A stretch of DNA of 64,000 nt from Neonectria sp. B-13 (taxonomy: Eukaryota; Ascomycota; Sordariomycetes; Hypocreales; Nectriaceae): NCBI GenBank assembly GCA_002682825.1, contig NOKP01000012.1, positions 1,396,298 to 1,460,297 on the forward strand, written 5' to 3'. Positions 11,454-24,146 of the stretch are shown here, in pieces. A program made the translations under genes and the position numbers. Position 1 is the first letter of the stretch. Each line of letters starts with the position of its first letter. Below the pieces are notes generated by a model. That model made no database searches. It was not told the origin of the DNA and saw nothing but the letters and a program-made list of their open reading frames with translations.

Positions 11454-13819
11454 CTAAGATAGCCATTCATTGGGATCAAAGTCCAACCAGTCCTCCTCCA
11501 TCATTCCCATAACGGATCGATTCCCAGAAAACCAATCTTCTAATCGAGGTGCTTGGTTTACAGTCGGGACAGAACCTGGCCCAAGTTCGCTGCCAGAAAG
11601 TACGCTCTCCGCTTGTGGCTCAGGCATGAAGCCCAGCTGGGAAAAATACATGTCAAAGTCGTTTCCTACCATGATCATGTCTTGGTCATGCCGTGCCTGA
11701 GTCTTGGTCCCGATATAAAGAGCGGCTACTTGGTGAAGGACCTTGCAAAGACGTTGAAACTTATCGATGGCGGGTGACATAGATATAACGGGCTGTAGAC
11801 TAGCTGCGAACTGGTCGAGTCGCTGGAGATCTTCGGCGTTGGACGTCTCGATGACGTGACAGAAGAGGACAGTGAAAGGGGTGAAGGGAGCGTATAGAAT
11901 CGTCCTACTGTGTATTAGCGACGAGCATTGGCCTTAATTGTAACAACTTACCAATTCAAATATCCCAGCATCGCAAAGCGACTGTCCGAAGTGAGCTTCA
12001 TGCACTCTTCGTGGCATCTGAATGCCATTCTCGCCGCTTCGATGCACTCGGAATTAAAGGTGCTGGGGAAACCCGGTACGCTTGGGATAGCGCGATATAT
12101 CAGAGTCAAAGACGCCAGGTGACTGACCTGACCCGACTTAAGGATCATGTCGAGCGACATGGCGCGCCGTTGCTGGGGGCTGCTATCTTCGATTCCTGCG
12201 ACCTGGATCATGCCGTTTTCCTGCTTCACTGCCGCCGATACCGCTTCCAAGACTTGCCACTGCTGCTTCATACTTTGCACTAGAAGTCGTGCTGTCTCGA
12301 CTTGCTGTTCTGGCTGTCGAGTCGTAGCTGCCGGGCTGTACAGTTTCTCATACACTTCACCGAGCACACTCCCCGTCTTGATCCAAGCATTCAGCATGTC
12401 CTTCCATGGTTCGGTCATGTGAATATTGCCGAAGCGGCGTGGCGCCGAAATATCCCAGTCTTGCATGACGGAGTTGCGTCCGAACCGCAGCGAGAGGCCC
12501 TTGTCCATCATGTAGCAAAACCAGAAGATGGAGGACTTTGTATCGTTTGCGCCGTTTTCGGCATCCTCGAGACGATGCCAGCCCAGCGTCTGGCACATGG
12601 CCGCTGCAGCGCTGTTGAGCTGGTAGCCAAGCGTGAACTTGGAGATCTCAATGGAGTATGTTGCCTGCTGGTAATTAGAAAGGAGATGACTGATAATTAG
12701 ACTATGGGTAATACATACACCCAGTAATAGAGCCTCTATCATCTCTTTGTTGGGGAGATGCAGCAGCGGCCAGTTGGAAAGGGCAGTCTCCAGGTTATCC
12801 CTGCAGAGATGGTGGTATTCGAGGCACTGTCCACTCTGGGACTCGTCGGTGACTGACTTCTCCTGGAAGAGGTAGTATAGACCGACATTGACAATAACGA
12901 AGACAGCAATGCTGTACTCCTCGGTGGCGAAGTAGACCTTGCGACAGCACTCGATGAAATATTTTATGTTGATGAATGAGCAGCTCGTGACGAATGCCAT
13001 AGGCGGCGTGGCTTTGTCGTGTCAGAACTTCAGCATCAGCTTGTTGTAATTCATAACTTACTTTCAATCTCGCGCAATATCTTCAGCACAACATCTATCG
13101 GTGGCATGGGGAGCTGACTAATGCCTCCTTGAGGAACAGGCTTCTGGTGAGTGAACATGGCCTCGTGCGAGACTCCATTTCGGTCCTGCATGTGAACAAT
13201 CTGCCGCAGGGAAGCCAGGGCATTCTGGATGTCGGGGTTGGGCTGTTGACCCAAAGGGGTGCTCGTCGTCACTGCTTGTTCGAGGAAGGCGCCAGCAGAA
13301 ATGGCCTGGGACGTCATGGACGAGCTGCCCTCGAAGGTCTGGTCGTTGTCGCTATCCGCACTGGGAGGAGATGCCTTGTAGACGTTGTTGGACAAGGTGA
13401 CACCAACGCTGGGGCGTGTATGAGTTGGTGCGGACGATTTGCTGGAGGCATCATCACGATGAAGATATGTTGTAATTTTGGCAAGCATCTTCTCGATTCC
13501 CGTGAGGCGGGCGGCCAAGTGGTCGATCTTCCGCTCACTGTGTCAACGCCATTGATCAGCGGGTAATCAATTTCAGACACATGATATGATGCTCACTATT
13601 GGTTGGAGATCATGACCCTCTGCCTCACCTCCCTGGGTTTCTGCCCGATGCCAGTCGAGATGCATTCCCTCTGCGCCGCCCGGCAATTGGAGCACGGAAC
13701 CCCTTTGTCCTTGTCGCAGCGGATCTGTCATTGCCTTAGAACCATGTTCACCAGGGACAGACGGGAAGATGACTCACCTTTCGAGAGCGACATTGATCAC
13801 ACTGTCGTCGAAGAACCAT
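11454..13819 (-). CDS. Zn2Cys6 transcription factor with fungal-specific regulatory domain
   Basis: Six exons: 13819-13778, 13724-13597, 13537-13062, 13011-12719, 12667-11952 and 11904-11454. They sum to 701 residues with every phase matching. The DNA-binding cluster is split by intron 1 and reads CDQCRSRKIRC then CSNCRAAQREC, spacing CX2CX6CX7CX2CX6C (residues 7-34). A short coiled linker follows (HLAARLTGIEKMLAKI). The middle homology region is typical of the family: CQTLGWHRLEDA, FWFCYMMDKGLSLRFGR and DWDISAPRRFG. It is divergent from the ABC transporter gene and convergent with the polyol dehydrogenase. That position suggests it may control one or both (inference). Confidence 0.93.
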
Positions 13820-14477
13820 AATACTACCGGTCAATAATTTTGAAAGAAGTCGTAAACATGGGAGGAAGTTGAACGCACAGCTCTTCGAGGACCGTCCGAC
13901 TCCGGGCCGTCGGGCGCCGCCTCAGCCATTGGATAGGATTACCGAGAAGTCTAGGAATGGGATGAGAGGGCTCGTTCCGCGTCTTGGAAATGGATGCGAC
14001 CAAGAAGGACGACTGGAAATGGGTTAACCGACTTAACTTACGTAGAAGATGTAGATTAAGATGTCTACGGGGCGCGGACGCCGAGCCTTGCTTAATCACG
14101 GCGCCGAAAACGTCCTAGCTCGGTCCGCCGGAGCCCCGGGACGCCGATTGGCCACGTCCGCTGACGTGGGCCGCGCTCACTTACTGTGCAATTCGCCCTC
14201 CCACAAGGCTTTCTCTGTACTGCTCGAAATGAGGCCTTCACTCCGGGCCCCCGGAGCCCCGAATGGTCCTCTCGGGCTCGAGTGCCGGCGGCATTCACCA
14301 GTAAGTGGAACCCCCAATTTCCACTTGATAAGACAAACCAGGCGTTAAGTTCTATAAAGAATTAGCCAAGACTGCATCTACCTGGTGTCGTTTGTCTCTC
14401 TACCATCAACCCACCACACTCCTTTCTACTTTTCTTACCTAAAAACAACTTCACTCTTTACGCTGAATACTCAAGCA
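13820..14477. promoter_or_regulatory. Divergent promoter, regulator gene / ABC transporter gene
   Basis: The 658 bases between the two start codons are markedly GC-rich in the middle. They hold a 16-base palindrome CTCCGGGCCCCCGGAG (14241-14256) and the direct repeat CGGAGCCCCG at 14129-14138 and 14252-14261. TATAAAG at 14353-14359 lies about 120 bases before the transporter ATG. CGG/CCG inverted triplets are the usual target type of Zn2Cys6 dimers, so these are candidate sites for the adjacent regulator (inference). Confidence 0.5.
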
Positions 14478-17400
14478 ATGAAACAAGAATCGATCCACGA
14501 GCAGAGACCGGAGACTGCCGGGGATGGTGATGGCGATGCTATTCTAATATCCCCCTCCGAGGTCACTCCCTCCTCGTCCTCGGATGAATCCTCAGGGAAC
14601 GGCTTTTTCGTAGGTTTCTCCCCATCTAATTCTCTCTAGCAGCTTATGTTTAAGCGCTGACCGAAACTCCACCAGCGCGTCTTTACATACAACGATACAA
14701 TTGGCTGGATCTCGACCTCGGTCGCCTTGGTTTGTATGGTTGCTTCCGGCGTTCTGCTTCCCCTGATGAACTTGGTGTTCGGCAAATTTGTCACCGTCTT
14801 CAACGACTTCAATACCGGTGTAAATACACCTGAAGAGTTCCGCAAAGATATTAACCATTACACGTAAGGGAATACCTTCGATATCGCCGCGGGCTTCGCC
14901 TAACCCGAATCCATAGACTCTACTTCGTGTACCTTTTTGTTGCAAAGCTAGTACTAGTCTATATCTGGACGGTAAGCATGGTTTGAAAACAGCTTTACGA
15001 CTCTTGTACTGATAGCTTATGCTCCAGACCATCGCTTCCATCAACGCCATCCGTGTCACTCGCTCGCTCCGAATCGACTTTCTCAAGCAGACCCTCCGAC
15101 AAGAAATTGGGTACTTTGATTCCTCAGAACCCGGTTCTGTGTCTACTAGCCTCAATACTGGTGGTAACCTGGTCAGCCAGGGCATATCCGAGAAGTTTGG
15201 TCTGGCCGTACAGGCTGCTTCCACCTTCTTCGCATCATTTGTGGTTGCATTTATCGTCCAGTGGAAGCTTACGCTCATAACACTTTGCATCGTCCCTTTT
15301 ATGCTGATTGTGATAACCATCTGTGTCATTATTGACTCGAAGATCGAGAACAAGCTTCTAACAACATGGGGAGAAGCGGACAAGCTGGCGGAGGAGGTGT
15401 TCGCTAGCATCAGGAACGCGCACGCATTCTGGGCGTACTCCAAGTTGTCTCGAAAGTTCGAGGATATTGTAGACAAAGCGAGGGCACTTGGGAAAAAGAA
15501 GCCGCCGATTTACGCTGTCATGTTCTGCATCCAGTTTTTCTGCATCTACGCTGGATATGGACTCGCGTTCTGGCAGGGCATCCGGATGTATCACAGCGGT
15601 GAAATTAGCGAGCCAGGCGACGTTGTCACGTAGGTTTTGATTCATTCTTTGTCTGCTGTGTATCGGCGCTGACTGTGGCTCTACAGGGTTATTCTGGCCG
15701 TCGTCCTCGCCGCCCAGGGCCTGACACAGATTGCGCCCCAAATCATGGTTGTGTCCAAAGCCACGGCTTCAGCAGAAGACATATTCAAGACGATAGATCG
15801 CAAGTCCAAGATTGATTCTCTTTCGGAAGAGGGATCCCGTCCGTCAGAATGCGATGGAGACATCGTGTTCGAGAACGTCGGATTTGCCTATCCTTCCCGG
15901 CCCAATGTCCAAGTCCTGAAGGACCTCGACCTCATCATCCCGGCTAACAAGACGACTGCCATTGTTGGAATGAGCGGTTCTGGAAAGAGCACCGTTGTTG
16001 GCTTGCTCGAAAGGTGGTTCTCGCCGTCGAATGGTACCATCACGCTTGACGGGCAGAGCATAGACCATCTGAATGTCCAATGGTTGAGGACGAACATTCG
16101 GCTGGTTCAACAGGTATGTTTTGCCTTTCTCTTCGGTCCCGGGTCTTCCACTTATACCATCCTTGGTTTCCTACTGAATTCGTCGAAGTCATGTTACTGA
16201 CTGAATCTGAGTAGGAACCTGTCTTATTCAGCGGTACAGTCTTCCAGAATGTTTCATATGGCTTGGCAGGCACACCGGAAGCGAATCTCCCGGATGATGA
16301 AAAGTACAAGCTTGTCGAGAAGGCCTGTAAAGCAGCGTATGCTTATGAGTTCATTGAGAAGCTTCCAAAGGTAGAAATGATATTCCCACGTTACTGAATC
16401 TTTGCTAACAAGAAAAGGGCTTCGAAACAGAAATCGGCCAGCGTGGAGCAATGCTGTCAGGCGGTCAGAAACAGCGCTTAGCTATAGCCCGAAGCATCAT
16501 TTCCAACCCCAGAGTACTTCTATTGGACGAGGCCACCAGCGCTTTAGATGCCAACTCAGAACGCATCGTCCAACAAGCACTCAACAACGTCGCTTTGGAT
16601 CGTACTACAGTTGTCATTGCGCATAGACTGTCAACCATCCGCCACGCAGACAACATTGTTGTCATGTCCAAGGGCAGGATAATGGAGCAGGGAACTCACA
16701 CTGACCTGATGGAGCTGGGCGGTGCCTACTCGTGCCTTGTTCAGGCTCAAGACTTGGGTCGAGAGAGTAATCACGGAGACGAAGCCGAGCGAGAGACAAC
16801 TGGAGAAGCTGGCGTCGAGAATATGAAGTCTGCAGATCCGTCTGCGGCAATCTGGCAGGACAGTGAAGCGCAAGCACCCAAATCCGAGACCATCAACTAC
16901 AATTTGCTATGGTCTTTGGTCATCATCATACGGGAGCAAAGAACGCTCTGGATTCCGTTTGCCATTCTTGCCGTAGCTGCGACCTTGGGAGGTTTGTATT
17001 TTCTTACTCCTCTATGGATGCATGACTGATTCCGTTGTTAGGCGGCTCTAATCCCGCACTCGCGGTTCTCTTCTCACGGATTCTAGATACCTTCGCCCTC
17101 ACCGGCGACGAGATGCTCAACCGCGGAAGCTTCTACGCTCTCATGTTCTTTGTCATGGCACTAGCCAACCTGGTTGTCTATGCCGTTCTCGGTTGGATGT
17201 CTACCATCATCTCTCAGCAGGTCATGAACTTCTATCGACACGACATCTTCAACAACATCCTACGACAAGAAATGACCTTCTTCGACGACCCTGACAACAC
17301 GACCGGTGCCCTGGTGTCGCGGCTGGCGACTGAGCCGACGGCACTCCAAGATCTGCTTTCCTCCAACATTGCACTGATCCTTACCATTCTTGTCAACCTC

Positions 17401-18759
17401 ATTTCCAGCTGTATACTCGCCATCGCGTACGGCTGGAAGTTAGGTCTCGTGCTGACCTTGGGTGCTCTGCCGCCTCTGGTCGCCTCTGGCTACGTTCGGA
17501 TTCGCCTCGAGTTCAAACTCGATGACGCAGCGGCATCACGGTTCGCCAACAGTGCGGGCATTGCTTCCGAGGCCATCATGGCCATTCGCACCGTCGCTTC
17601 CTTGGCACTCGAGCACCAGATCCTAGCCCAATACGAGGACAGCCTCCGAACTATCGCGAGAACCTCTGTGACGAGCCTCATGAGTAGCATGTTCTGGTAC
17701 TCCCTGAGTCAGTCCATGTCGTTCCTGGCAATGGCTCTTGGATTTTGGTATGGCGGTCGCCTGATCTCCTTTGGAGAATACACCCCCCAGCAGTTTTATA
17801 CTGCCTTCATCGCCGTAATTTTCGCAGGTGAGGCGGCGGCGGCCCTCTTCACTTACACATCGAGTATCACCCAAGCCACCGGAGCTGCGAATTATGTCTT
17901 TAATCTTCGAAAGCATGTCCCTGCAGATATGAATGATGCCTACCATCCAGGGTCCAGCACTGGAGAGACTAGTGATGATCAAGGCGCAGTTGCACTGGAC
18001 ATCAAAGAATTGGAATTCGCCTATCCACGACGACCGGCAATCCAAGTTCTCCGAGGAGTTAGCATTTCTATCCAACCTGGTCAGTTTGTCGCGTTTGTCG
18101 GCCCGTCGGGGTGCGGTAAGACAACAGTACTCAGTCTCCTCGAGAGGTTCTACGAGCCGACGAGTGGTGTCATCTTTCTCAACGGTGTCGATACCGGGTC
18201 TGTTCACCTCGGGCAGCACCGCCGTCATATGGCGCTTGTTCAGCAGGAACCAGTTTTGTACCAGGGCTCACTTCGCGAGAACATCTCACTTGGATTAGAC
18301 GATTCATCTGATGCCGCAGTGACTGACGACGAGATTCTCGACGCGTGTCGACAGGCCAACATAGACACCTTCATCCTATCGCTCCCTGATGGCCTGGCCA
18401 CTCCCTGCGGGCCACAGGGCGCCCAGTTCTCCGGAGGTCAGCGCCAACGAATCGCCATCGCACGTGCGTTGCTCCGGCGCCCTCGACTGCTTCTGTTGGA
18501 CGAGGCCACGTCTAGTCTCGACACAGAGTCTGAGAGAGTGGTACAGGCAGCTCTGGATACTGCAGCCAAAAGCGAGAGCAGCCAGGGGAGAAAGTGGACG
18601 ACCATTGCGATTGCACATCGTCTTTCCACTATCAAGGGTGCCGATGTCATAGTTGTCTTTTCCCAGGGTCGAATTGTCGAGGTGGGGGATCACGAAGAAC
18701 TTTTGGAGAAGCGAGGGATTTACTACGGCATGTGCTTCGGGCAGTCGCTGGACCAGTAG
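14478..18759 (+). CDS. Full-size ABC-B (MDR/P-glycoprotein type) transporter
   Basis: Eight exons: 14478-14609, 14676-14863, 14917-14971, 15028-15629, 15687-16113, 16215-16370, 16418-16991 and 17042-18759. They sum to 1283 residues with all phases consistent. The order is membrane domain, nucleotide-binding domain, membrane domain, nucleotide-binding domain. NBD1 has Walker [10 protein letters not shown], signature LSGGQKQR and Walker [16 protein letters not shown]2 has [17 protein letters not shown] and [12 protein letters not shown]. Both D-loops and H-loops (IAHRLST) are intact, so both ATP sites look active. The short 44-residue acidic N-terminus precedes the first helix. Fungal members export drugs, toxins or the cell's own metabolites at the plasma membrane. 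The donor of the last intron is the unusual GTTTGT. Expression with the divergent regulator is likely. Confidence 0.95.
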
Positions 18760-18972
18760 AGTTGCTAGGCACCAGTTGGCTTGGAATGATCAGCGAAATT
18801 CCTCTTGGATCAGTATTTGTTCCTAGGGCTCAATGTAGGCTGGCCTTGCACGCTCTGGCTTTTGTAAAAAAGAACGTCTAGATAAACCTTGAACTCTATG
18901 GTGATCAGTTCTTATTTCAACCTAGCTACTATAATACCTTGAAGCTAATATCGAGACCCTGGAGAGTTAGGT

Positions 18973-20631
18973 CTAGTTTAGAAGCTCTTGTTTAAGTACA
19001 ACTTTCCACCGCGGACCGCTGCATAAATTTCGATCGTCTGCGCGCCTAACCTTGAATGAAATTCTGGACGATTGCCTCTTGGCATTGATTCGAATAGAAG
19101 ACTCCTTTTTTTGCTGAACGTCCTCCAGAAGATTTCTGATGGTCGGTTGCCGGTAACCGAATTCCTCCGCAAAGAGGAAGAGTTGCTTCCACAAGTCGTC
19201 TACCCCCTCGCTGTCTAATTTCAAAAGGGTTCCTCGAAACATCCAATCGTTTCCCTGCTTGTGCCAGAAGCAAACAAATAACGCACTGTTGTCGAGGGCA
19301 ACCGCGGCCCAATTTTGGAATGAGCTGTGGGATCCGAAGAACGCACAATCTTCCACATCCCAAAACTTGATTGGGGTCTCATCAGTGCAGTTTTGGGGTA
19401 TCTCTGGTGGAAGCTCTATCTGAACCAATGTAAAGCGACTGGATGAGACAATATCGGAATTCCTCGCCCGAGTGAATGGTGGTTGTACACTTGGACTGGG
19501 CAACTTAGTGACAAGAGTGATGGTGTGGAGTTCGTTCTCGTCAAAAAACACAGGCTCAAGGCAAAAAGGAGCGAGCTCTTCGACTTCGTTGTTGCCATTT
19601 CGTTCCCCAAGACTTCGAGCTCTTATGAAGGTGTTGGGTCCAATCTTGCGCATGGGTATTGTCAAAAAATCCTCGGCGAAACCGGGAAGCATGCAATTCA
19701 GCTTCAGGGCGTACCGGTAGCGTAAACCCGAGTATTCCAGAATGTATTCTGGTGTCGTGAGTTTAAGACCTTTATTCGAGATGTTCATTTCGCCTTCATC
19801 CGAGAGGGGGTTTGTGACAGAGTACATCTTTGAGCAGGAAGCAAAATCATCGACTGACTCAGCCAAAAAACTGCAAAATTCCACACCCATGGCATCTGGC
19901 GGTGTCCAAGCAAGAAGGCTCAAATCGTATGTTGACCTAATTATCTCTTCTTGGAGGCGGTAGAATGCTGCTTGACCTTCTCCGTAGAGCATTGGCATAT
20001 TGATATTGCATATCCCTAGTAAGCAATAGGCCATATCTTCCACCCGAGTCGTCTTCCGACCTGCAGCCCAGGATAGTCGTTTTGCGATACACGCAGAAGA
20101 AAGCGGAGCCTTGTGGCTTAGGATGTCGGCATCAATTGATGTAATCGAGGAGAGACGATCCATAAGGCTGTCTTTGCTACCAATGTAATTCCATCTATAG
20201 TTAAAAAACTTCATAGAGTTTGGCGCTATCAGCTCTTGCAATGTCCATCCGCGATAGAACCATCGGCAGTCTTTCAATGGTGATGTTGCAACTTTGTCTG
20301 CTAGGTATACATAGCAGGCACTTGCTTGTCGATACCATAGAAACATGGAGTTGATAGCTTCTGTTAATTCAACGTTGCTAGATTTATCGATGCAACAGGT
20401 ATCAACCCATACGTATTCGATGTCATCTTTCAGAGCTAGCTCACAAGTCTTGCGAATCTTATTGTACCCTGTCTTTGACTTGGAGGACGCAGAATTGCAG
20501 TCTTGAAAGTTCACCTCTTGGATCCCATCCCAGGTATGTGAAAGAATGGCGTATTTCGGTACGTCGCCGTAAAACTCCGCAAAGGAGATGCACTCCTTCT
20601 GGTTGAGTGTTCGAGCTTCGATAAGCCTCAT
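18973..20631 (-). CDS. HET-domain protein
   Basis: Single exon, 552 residues from the ATG at 20631 (MRLIEARTL); an in-frame ATG lies 18 bases upstream. The heterokaryon-incompatibility (HET) domain occupies about residues 20-180 and shows all three blocks: YAILSHTW, YVWVDTCCID and RGWTLQELIAP. SWAAGRKTTRVEDMAYCLLG (about 200-220) and the following MLYGEGQAAFYRLQEEI form the usual continuation of the HET-E/HET-D-like group. The C-terminal 330 residues carry no recognised NACHT or WD40 unit. HET proteins trigger cell death after fusion of incompatible strains. The gene is convergent with the ABC transporter; about 210 bases separate their stop codons. Confidence 0.93.
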   Translation of the reverse strand: MRLIEARTLNQKECISFAEFYGDVPKYAILSHTWDGIQEVNFQDCNSASSKSKTGYNKIRKTCELALKDDIEYVWVDTCCIDKSSNVELTEAINSMFLWYRQASACYVYLADKVATSPLKDCRWFYRGWTLQELIAPNSMKFFNYRWNYIGSKDSLMDRLSSITSIDADILSHKAPLSSACIAKRLSWAAGRKTTRVEDMAYCLLGICNINMPMLYGEGQAAFYRLQEEIIRSTYDLSLLAWTPPDAMGVEFCSFLAESVDDFASCSKMYSVTNPLSDEGEMNISNKGLKLTTPEYILEYSGLRYRYALKLNCMLPGFAEDFLTIPMRKIGPNTFIRARSLGERNGNNEVEELAPFCLEPVFFDENELHTITLVTKLPSPSVQPPFTRARNSDIVSSSRFTLVQIELPPEIPQNCTDETPIKFWDVEDCAFFGSHSSFQNWAAVALDNSALFVCFWHKQGNDWMFRGTLLKLDSEGVDDLWKQLFLFAEEFGYRQPTIRNLLEDVQQKKESSIRINAKRQSSRISFKVRRADDRNLCSGPRWKVVLKQELLN

Positions 20632-20961
20632 CCTGACAATGTTTAACAAAAAAGCAAGGACGCTTGGACTCTTTTACCTCGGGATAAATAAGAGATAGAA
20701 TAGGTTTTTATAGCAGAATAATGTCCCGACTTCTACTGTTCCTTGCTACTCACTTGGTGGTGGCGATGCTGTGGCGATGCCTGTTACAGCCCTTATGACC
20801 CCTGCCTCCCCTGCTGTGATTTGGTTCAGCTTTGCATCAACCCACTTTCAACCTCTGCTGGCTGTTGGTGTGATTAGTGGCCTTAATAAGATGGCTTGGC
20901 GAGCAGGCAGAAGTGCATCTTTTGTTATTAGGCATACTGCTCACCGCTCAATCGACTCGAT

Positions 20962-21305
20962 TTAGACTGGATGTGTTATTGCAATTTCAACCACCGCCGA
21001 AGGGATTAAATATTGCCTTGATTTGTAGAAGAGCAAGTCAGGCACCCCATAGGTTCGCTGCGGCCATGTGTAGCGCTTCTGCCTAGCTGTGGCCGCCTTG
21101 TCGTATTTATTGTGTCCGCCCATGGTGACAGTAAGCTCCTTCCAGCACATGCGGATCATCTTGAAGGCATCTTGCAAGGCCAATCTTGTATGTGGTCATA
21201 CTGGGCATCACGACGGCGAAACTCCTCAACACGCGGTTTGAGGGACCACGTAGCCGAATCTTCGGGGCTGGGCTTTGAGGCATTGTTTTCGTAGGTGGAT
21301 GCCAT
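20962..21305 (-). pseudogene. Possible small broken gene, unknown function
   Basis: From an ATG at 21305 a protein-like frame runs for about 50 codons (opening MASTYENNASKPSPEDSATW). It then continues in another frame (LQDAFKMIRMCWKELTVTMG) to a stop at 20962. No good GT-AG intron joins the two at the right phase, so a frameshift is more likely. No family is recognised. It may equally be chance open frames. Confidence 0.3.
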
Positions 21306-21739
21306 GCTGTCAGTTCCCAGTGCCATGGTGGATTCACAGCAAAACGAAGAAAGGTGATGGCGAGAACTACTCTGTAGGGGTCATCCGGTGCTAATCATCC
21401 TGACAGAAGTTGCTAGTGTGAACGGCCAATGATATCGGTGCTCGACCGGCGACGGGCCGCTGACTCAGCGGAACTCACGGACTGAATGCCGAGTCCGGGC
21501 CCACTTTCACAATCCGCCGCTCTTGAGCTGTACGAGATGGCGAAGATGTACTTCGTACCGAATTCATCGTCAGTCTTCTTTTTTGTTTCTTCCCAGTCCT
21601 CTCCTCTTTCTACTCCAAACTCCCAAATAGGACGCTTTCACGGCTACCCTTGATCGGCAAGCACGGAACCCACGGCCCGCCTTGCTCCGATTCCCGTCGC
21701 CGTCTCTTCCCCCATTCTCGCACCATTGTTCATGCCAAC

Positions 21740-23944
21740 ATGGCAAAGGCTTGTGATTCCTGCCACCGGAGAAAGGTGTGCAACCCTGGGCATCTCAGTC
21801 ATTGATCGACTGATGATTGGGCTAATGCCACCCTAGATCCGATGCGATGCCGTGTCTCCAAAGTGTGACTGGTGCAAGCATCACAACCTTTCGTGCACCT
21901 ACACCCGGGTTTCCCTCAAGAAAACCAAGACAGCGTCGGAGTAAGTTCTTAATAATGATCCGCTCTCATTTATCGCTCTCCCTTCCCTATCCCTTCCCGA
22001 GCAAGGCGCGTGCTGACTGAGCGTATTATGCAGACCGGACAGCGCTTTGTCGGACCGCATTAGCCGGCTGGAAGATGCACTCGCCCAGGCTGTGAAGGCA
22101 CTGAAAGCAACCGAGACACAGAGCAAGTGTACTTCCCTTTCCTTCTGGGTTACCCCTAACTCATCTGTCGTGCAGACTCGTTATTAACCCACAGTCCGCA
22201 ATATCCGCCAGTATCTCACCCTCTCACCATCACCAACCACTCCCCGCCAGTCACTTTTGCCAAAATCTACTTTGCCGGCTTTCTTCTCGGCAGAATTAAC
22301 TCCAGTAGTGGCATCCCGTCCTTCTCCGCCGATGGCCTTCGATGGATCCAATCTCGAACGGGCGAGGCCCCTTCTTTTTTCGCATTCGACACTGGTGGCT
22401 TTCAGAGGCCTTCGCATCTACCACTCCTGCCACCACTGTCAGCGGGATACGGACAAATGTCATCATGGCTGGAACTACCCGATCGAAAGATCGTACTTGA
22501 ATACCTCCGCTTCTTCTCATCCTCATTCTGGTCGCAGTTTCCCCTCGTTGACCCTGTCCTATTCCAGCAGACCATCGGCCTCGCCTATGAATCACAATCA
22601 TCCCCACCCTCGACTGAGCAAATGGCGGCTAAGGCATGCGTCTTCATCTTTCTAACCACCATGTCCTTCATGCAGGAGGAAACCATCGACTTCATCCCCC
22701 AGGTGGACGGAGATGCCTGTGCTGCTAAAGCCCAATACCTGCTACCCCATGTCCTCTTGGAAGTGAACACGATCACCCTGCAGACAACATTTATGCTCGT
22801 GAGGATGCCCTAGACCCCTCCAGATCTAGTACTGATGGCTAACCGGTATCATCTCAGGCCATGTATCAGGCCTTTTCTGGACAGATTCCAGCAGCCGTGG
22901 TGTCTCACTCTATCGCATGTCGGATCGCCATTATGCTTGGTTCCCACTCAGAGCCTGCCGTACGAAATCAATATATTGATGACTTGGACTACGCTGGGCG
23001 GACGAAGACTCACTTGCGAGACTTGTTCTGGCTATGCTACACCTTTGACAAGGAGCTGACTCTCCGTACCGGCCACCCACCTTCCATTGCGGATGAGCAC
23101 TGCGATCTGACTCTCCCTGATGGTTATCTTGAAGCCCAGTACGCCGATAACGAGGATGGGTCATCTCCCTTTCGTGATCCCAATACTGCTGTTCCTTCAT
23201 TTCCAGTTGACCTAAGGCTGAGTCTAATCAAATCAAAGACAACCCGGCTTCTATACTCAGTTGAAGGACGTCGCAAGAATGACGCAAAACTTCTCAGCGA
23301 CATACGTGAGCTCGACGACGAACTGGAGCAGTGGAGGGTATCAGTGCCCTTAAAGTTCCGCCCAACCTTGTCCCGTTGTCGGGAGCCTCGGGTGGAACAT
23401 GATGGGACACCTTTCAATAGCACACGTATCATTATGACGCATGTCGACTACCATTACATCATGATCATGATCCACCTGGCCAGTGGGAGGTGCAGTGCTT
23501 GGCCTGATGTCAACGGGGGAGATACGGAAGGTGTGAGCTCTAGCCTCGCCCTATGTGTCGAGTCGAGTCGATCGACGCTGTTTTATCTGCGAGCAGCGAC
23601 CCATCTGCTTTTTGGAGGTGCTTTTTGGTAAGTCCTCGTAAACTCACTGTTGAAAGATTTATCACTGACGAGCAGTTGTTAGTCTCATCTTGTTTCATCC
23701 GATAGCTGCTATCACGACTATTTTCTGTAATATCTTGCTAAACCCGCTTGATCCGGCCGCCAAGAACGACTTGGAAGTCCTCAAGACAGGCCCGGAGCTT
23801 ATCGGGCGAATGCGCGTGCACCAGCTGCCGCATGAAATACTGCATATCAAGCAAGTAGACAATTACGTCGCGGAGCTGGTACGGCTAGGTACCTGTGCTA
23901 TTAGAAATGCCCATTATGAGAGGGATAGCATGATGAGTGGTTGA
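21740..23944 (+). CDS. Zn2Cys6 transcription factor with fungal-specific regulatory domain
   Basis: Six exons: 21740-21775, 21837-21940, 22034-22128, 22176-22798, 22858-23627 and 23683-23944, giving 629 residues in frame throughout. The zinc cluster, split by intron 1, reads CDSCHRRKIRC then CDWCKHHNLSC (CX2CX6CX6CX2CX6C, residues 5-31). A coiled-coil linker follows (LSDRISRLEDALAQAVKALKA). KIYFAGFLLGRINSSSGIP and GLRWIQSRTG mark the segment before the regulatory domain. LRDLFWLCYTFDKELTLRTG and DEHCDLTLPDGY are the hallmark of the fungal_trans domain. No metabolic gene is directly adjacent, so its targets cannot be guessed from context. Confidence 0.93.
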
Positions 23945-24146
23945 CAAAATTAATATGGGGAACAGGGATTGGATTTTTACACTAAGGTAGTGCGGCTGGT
24001 ATAATGCTCGTGGTTACATAGAAGCTCAGTTCTCAATTGAAGTCAAAGTTAGATATCATCGAGGTATCTTCAGAGCGTGACGGCACACATCGGCAATTGC
24101 CCCTTCAAGTTTTGACATGACCACAGATGAAATTCCTGGGAAACGC

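Noticed and set aside
14592..15476. Minus-strand open frame of 294 codons
   Set aside because: Antisense to ABC transporter exons with consistent splice phases; no domain.
17623..18228. Minus-strand open frame of 201 codons
   Set aside because: Lies wholly antisense to the second half of the ABC transporter gene, whose frame carries the motifs.
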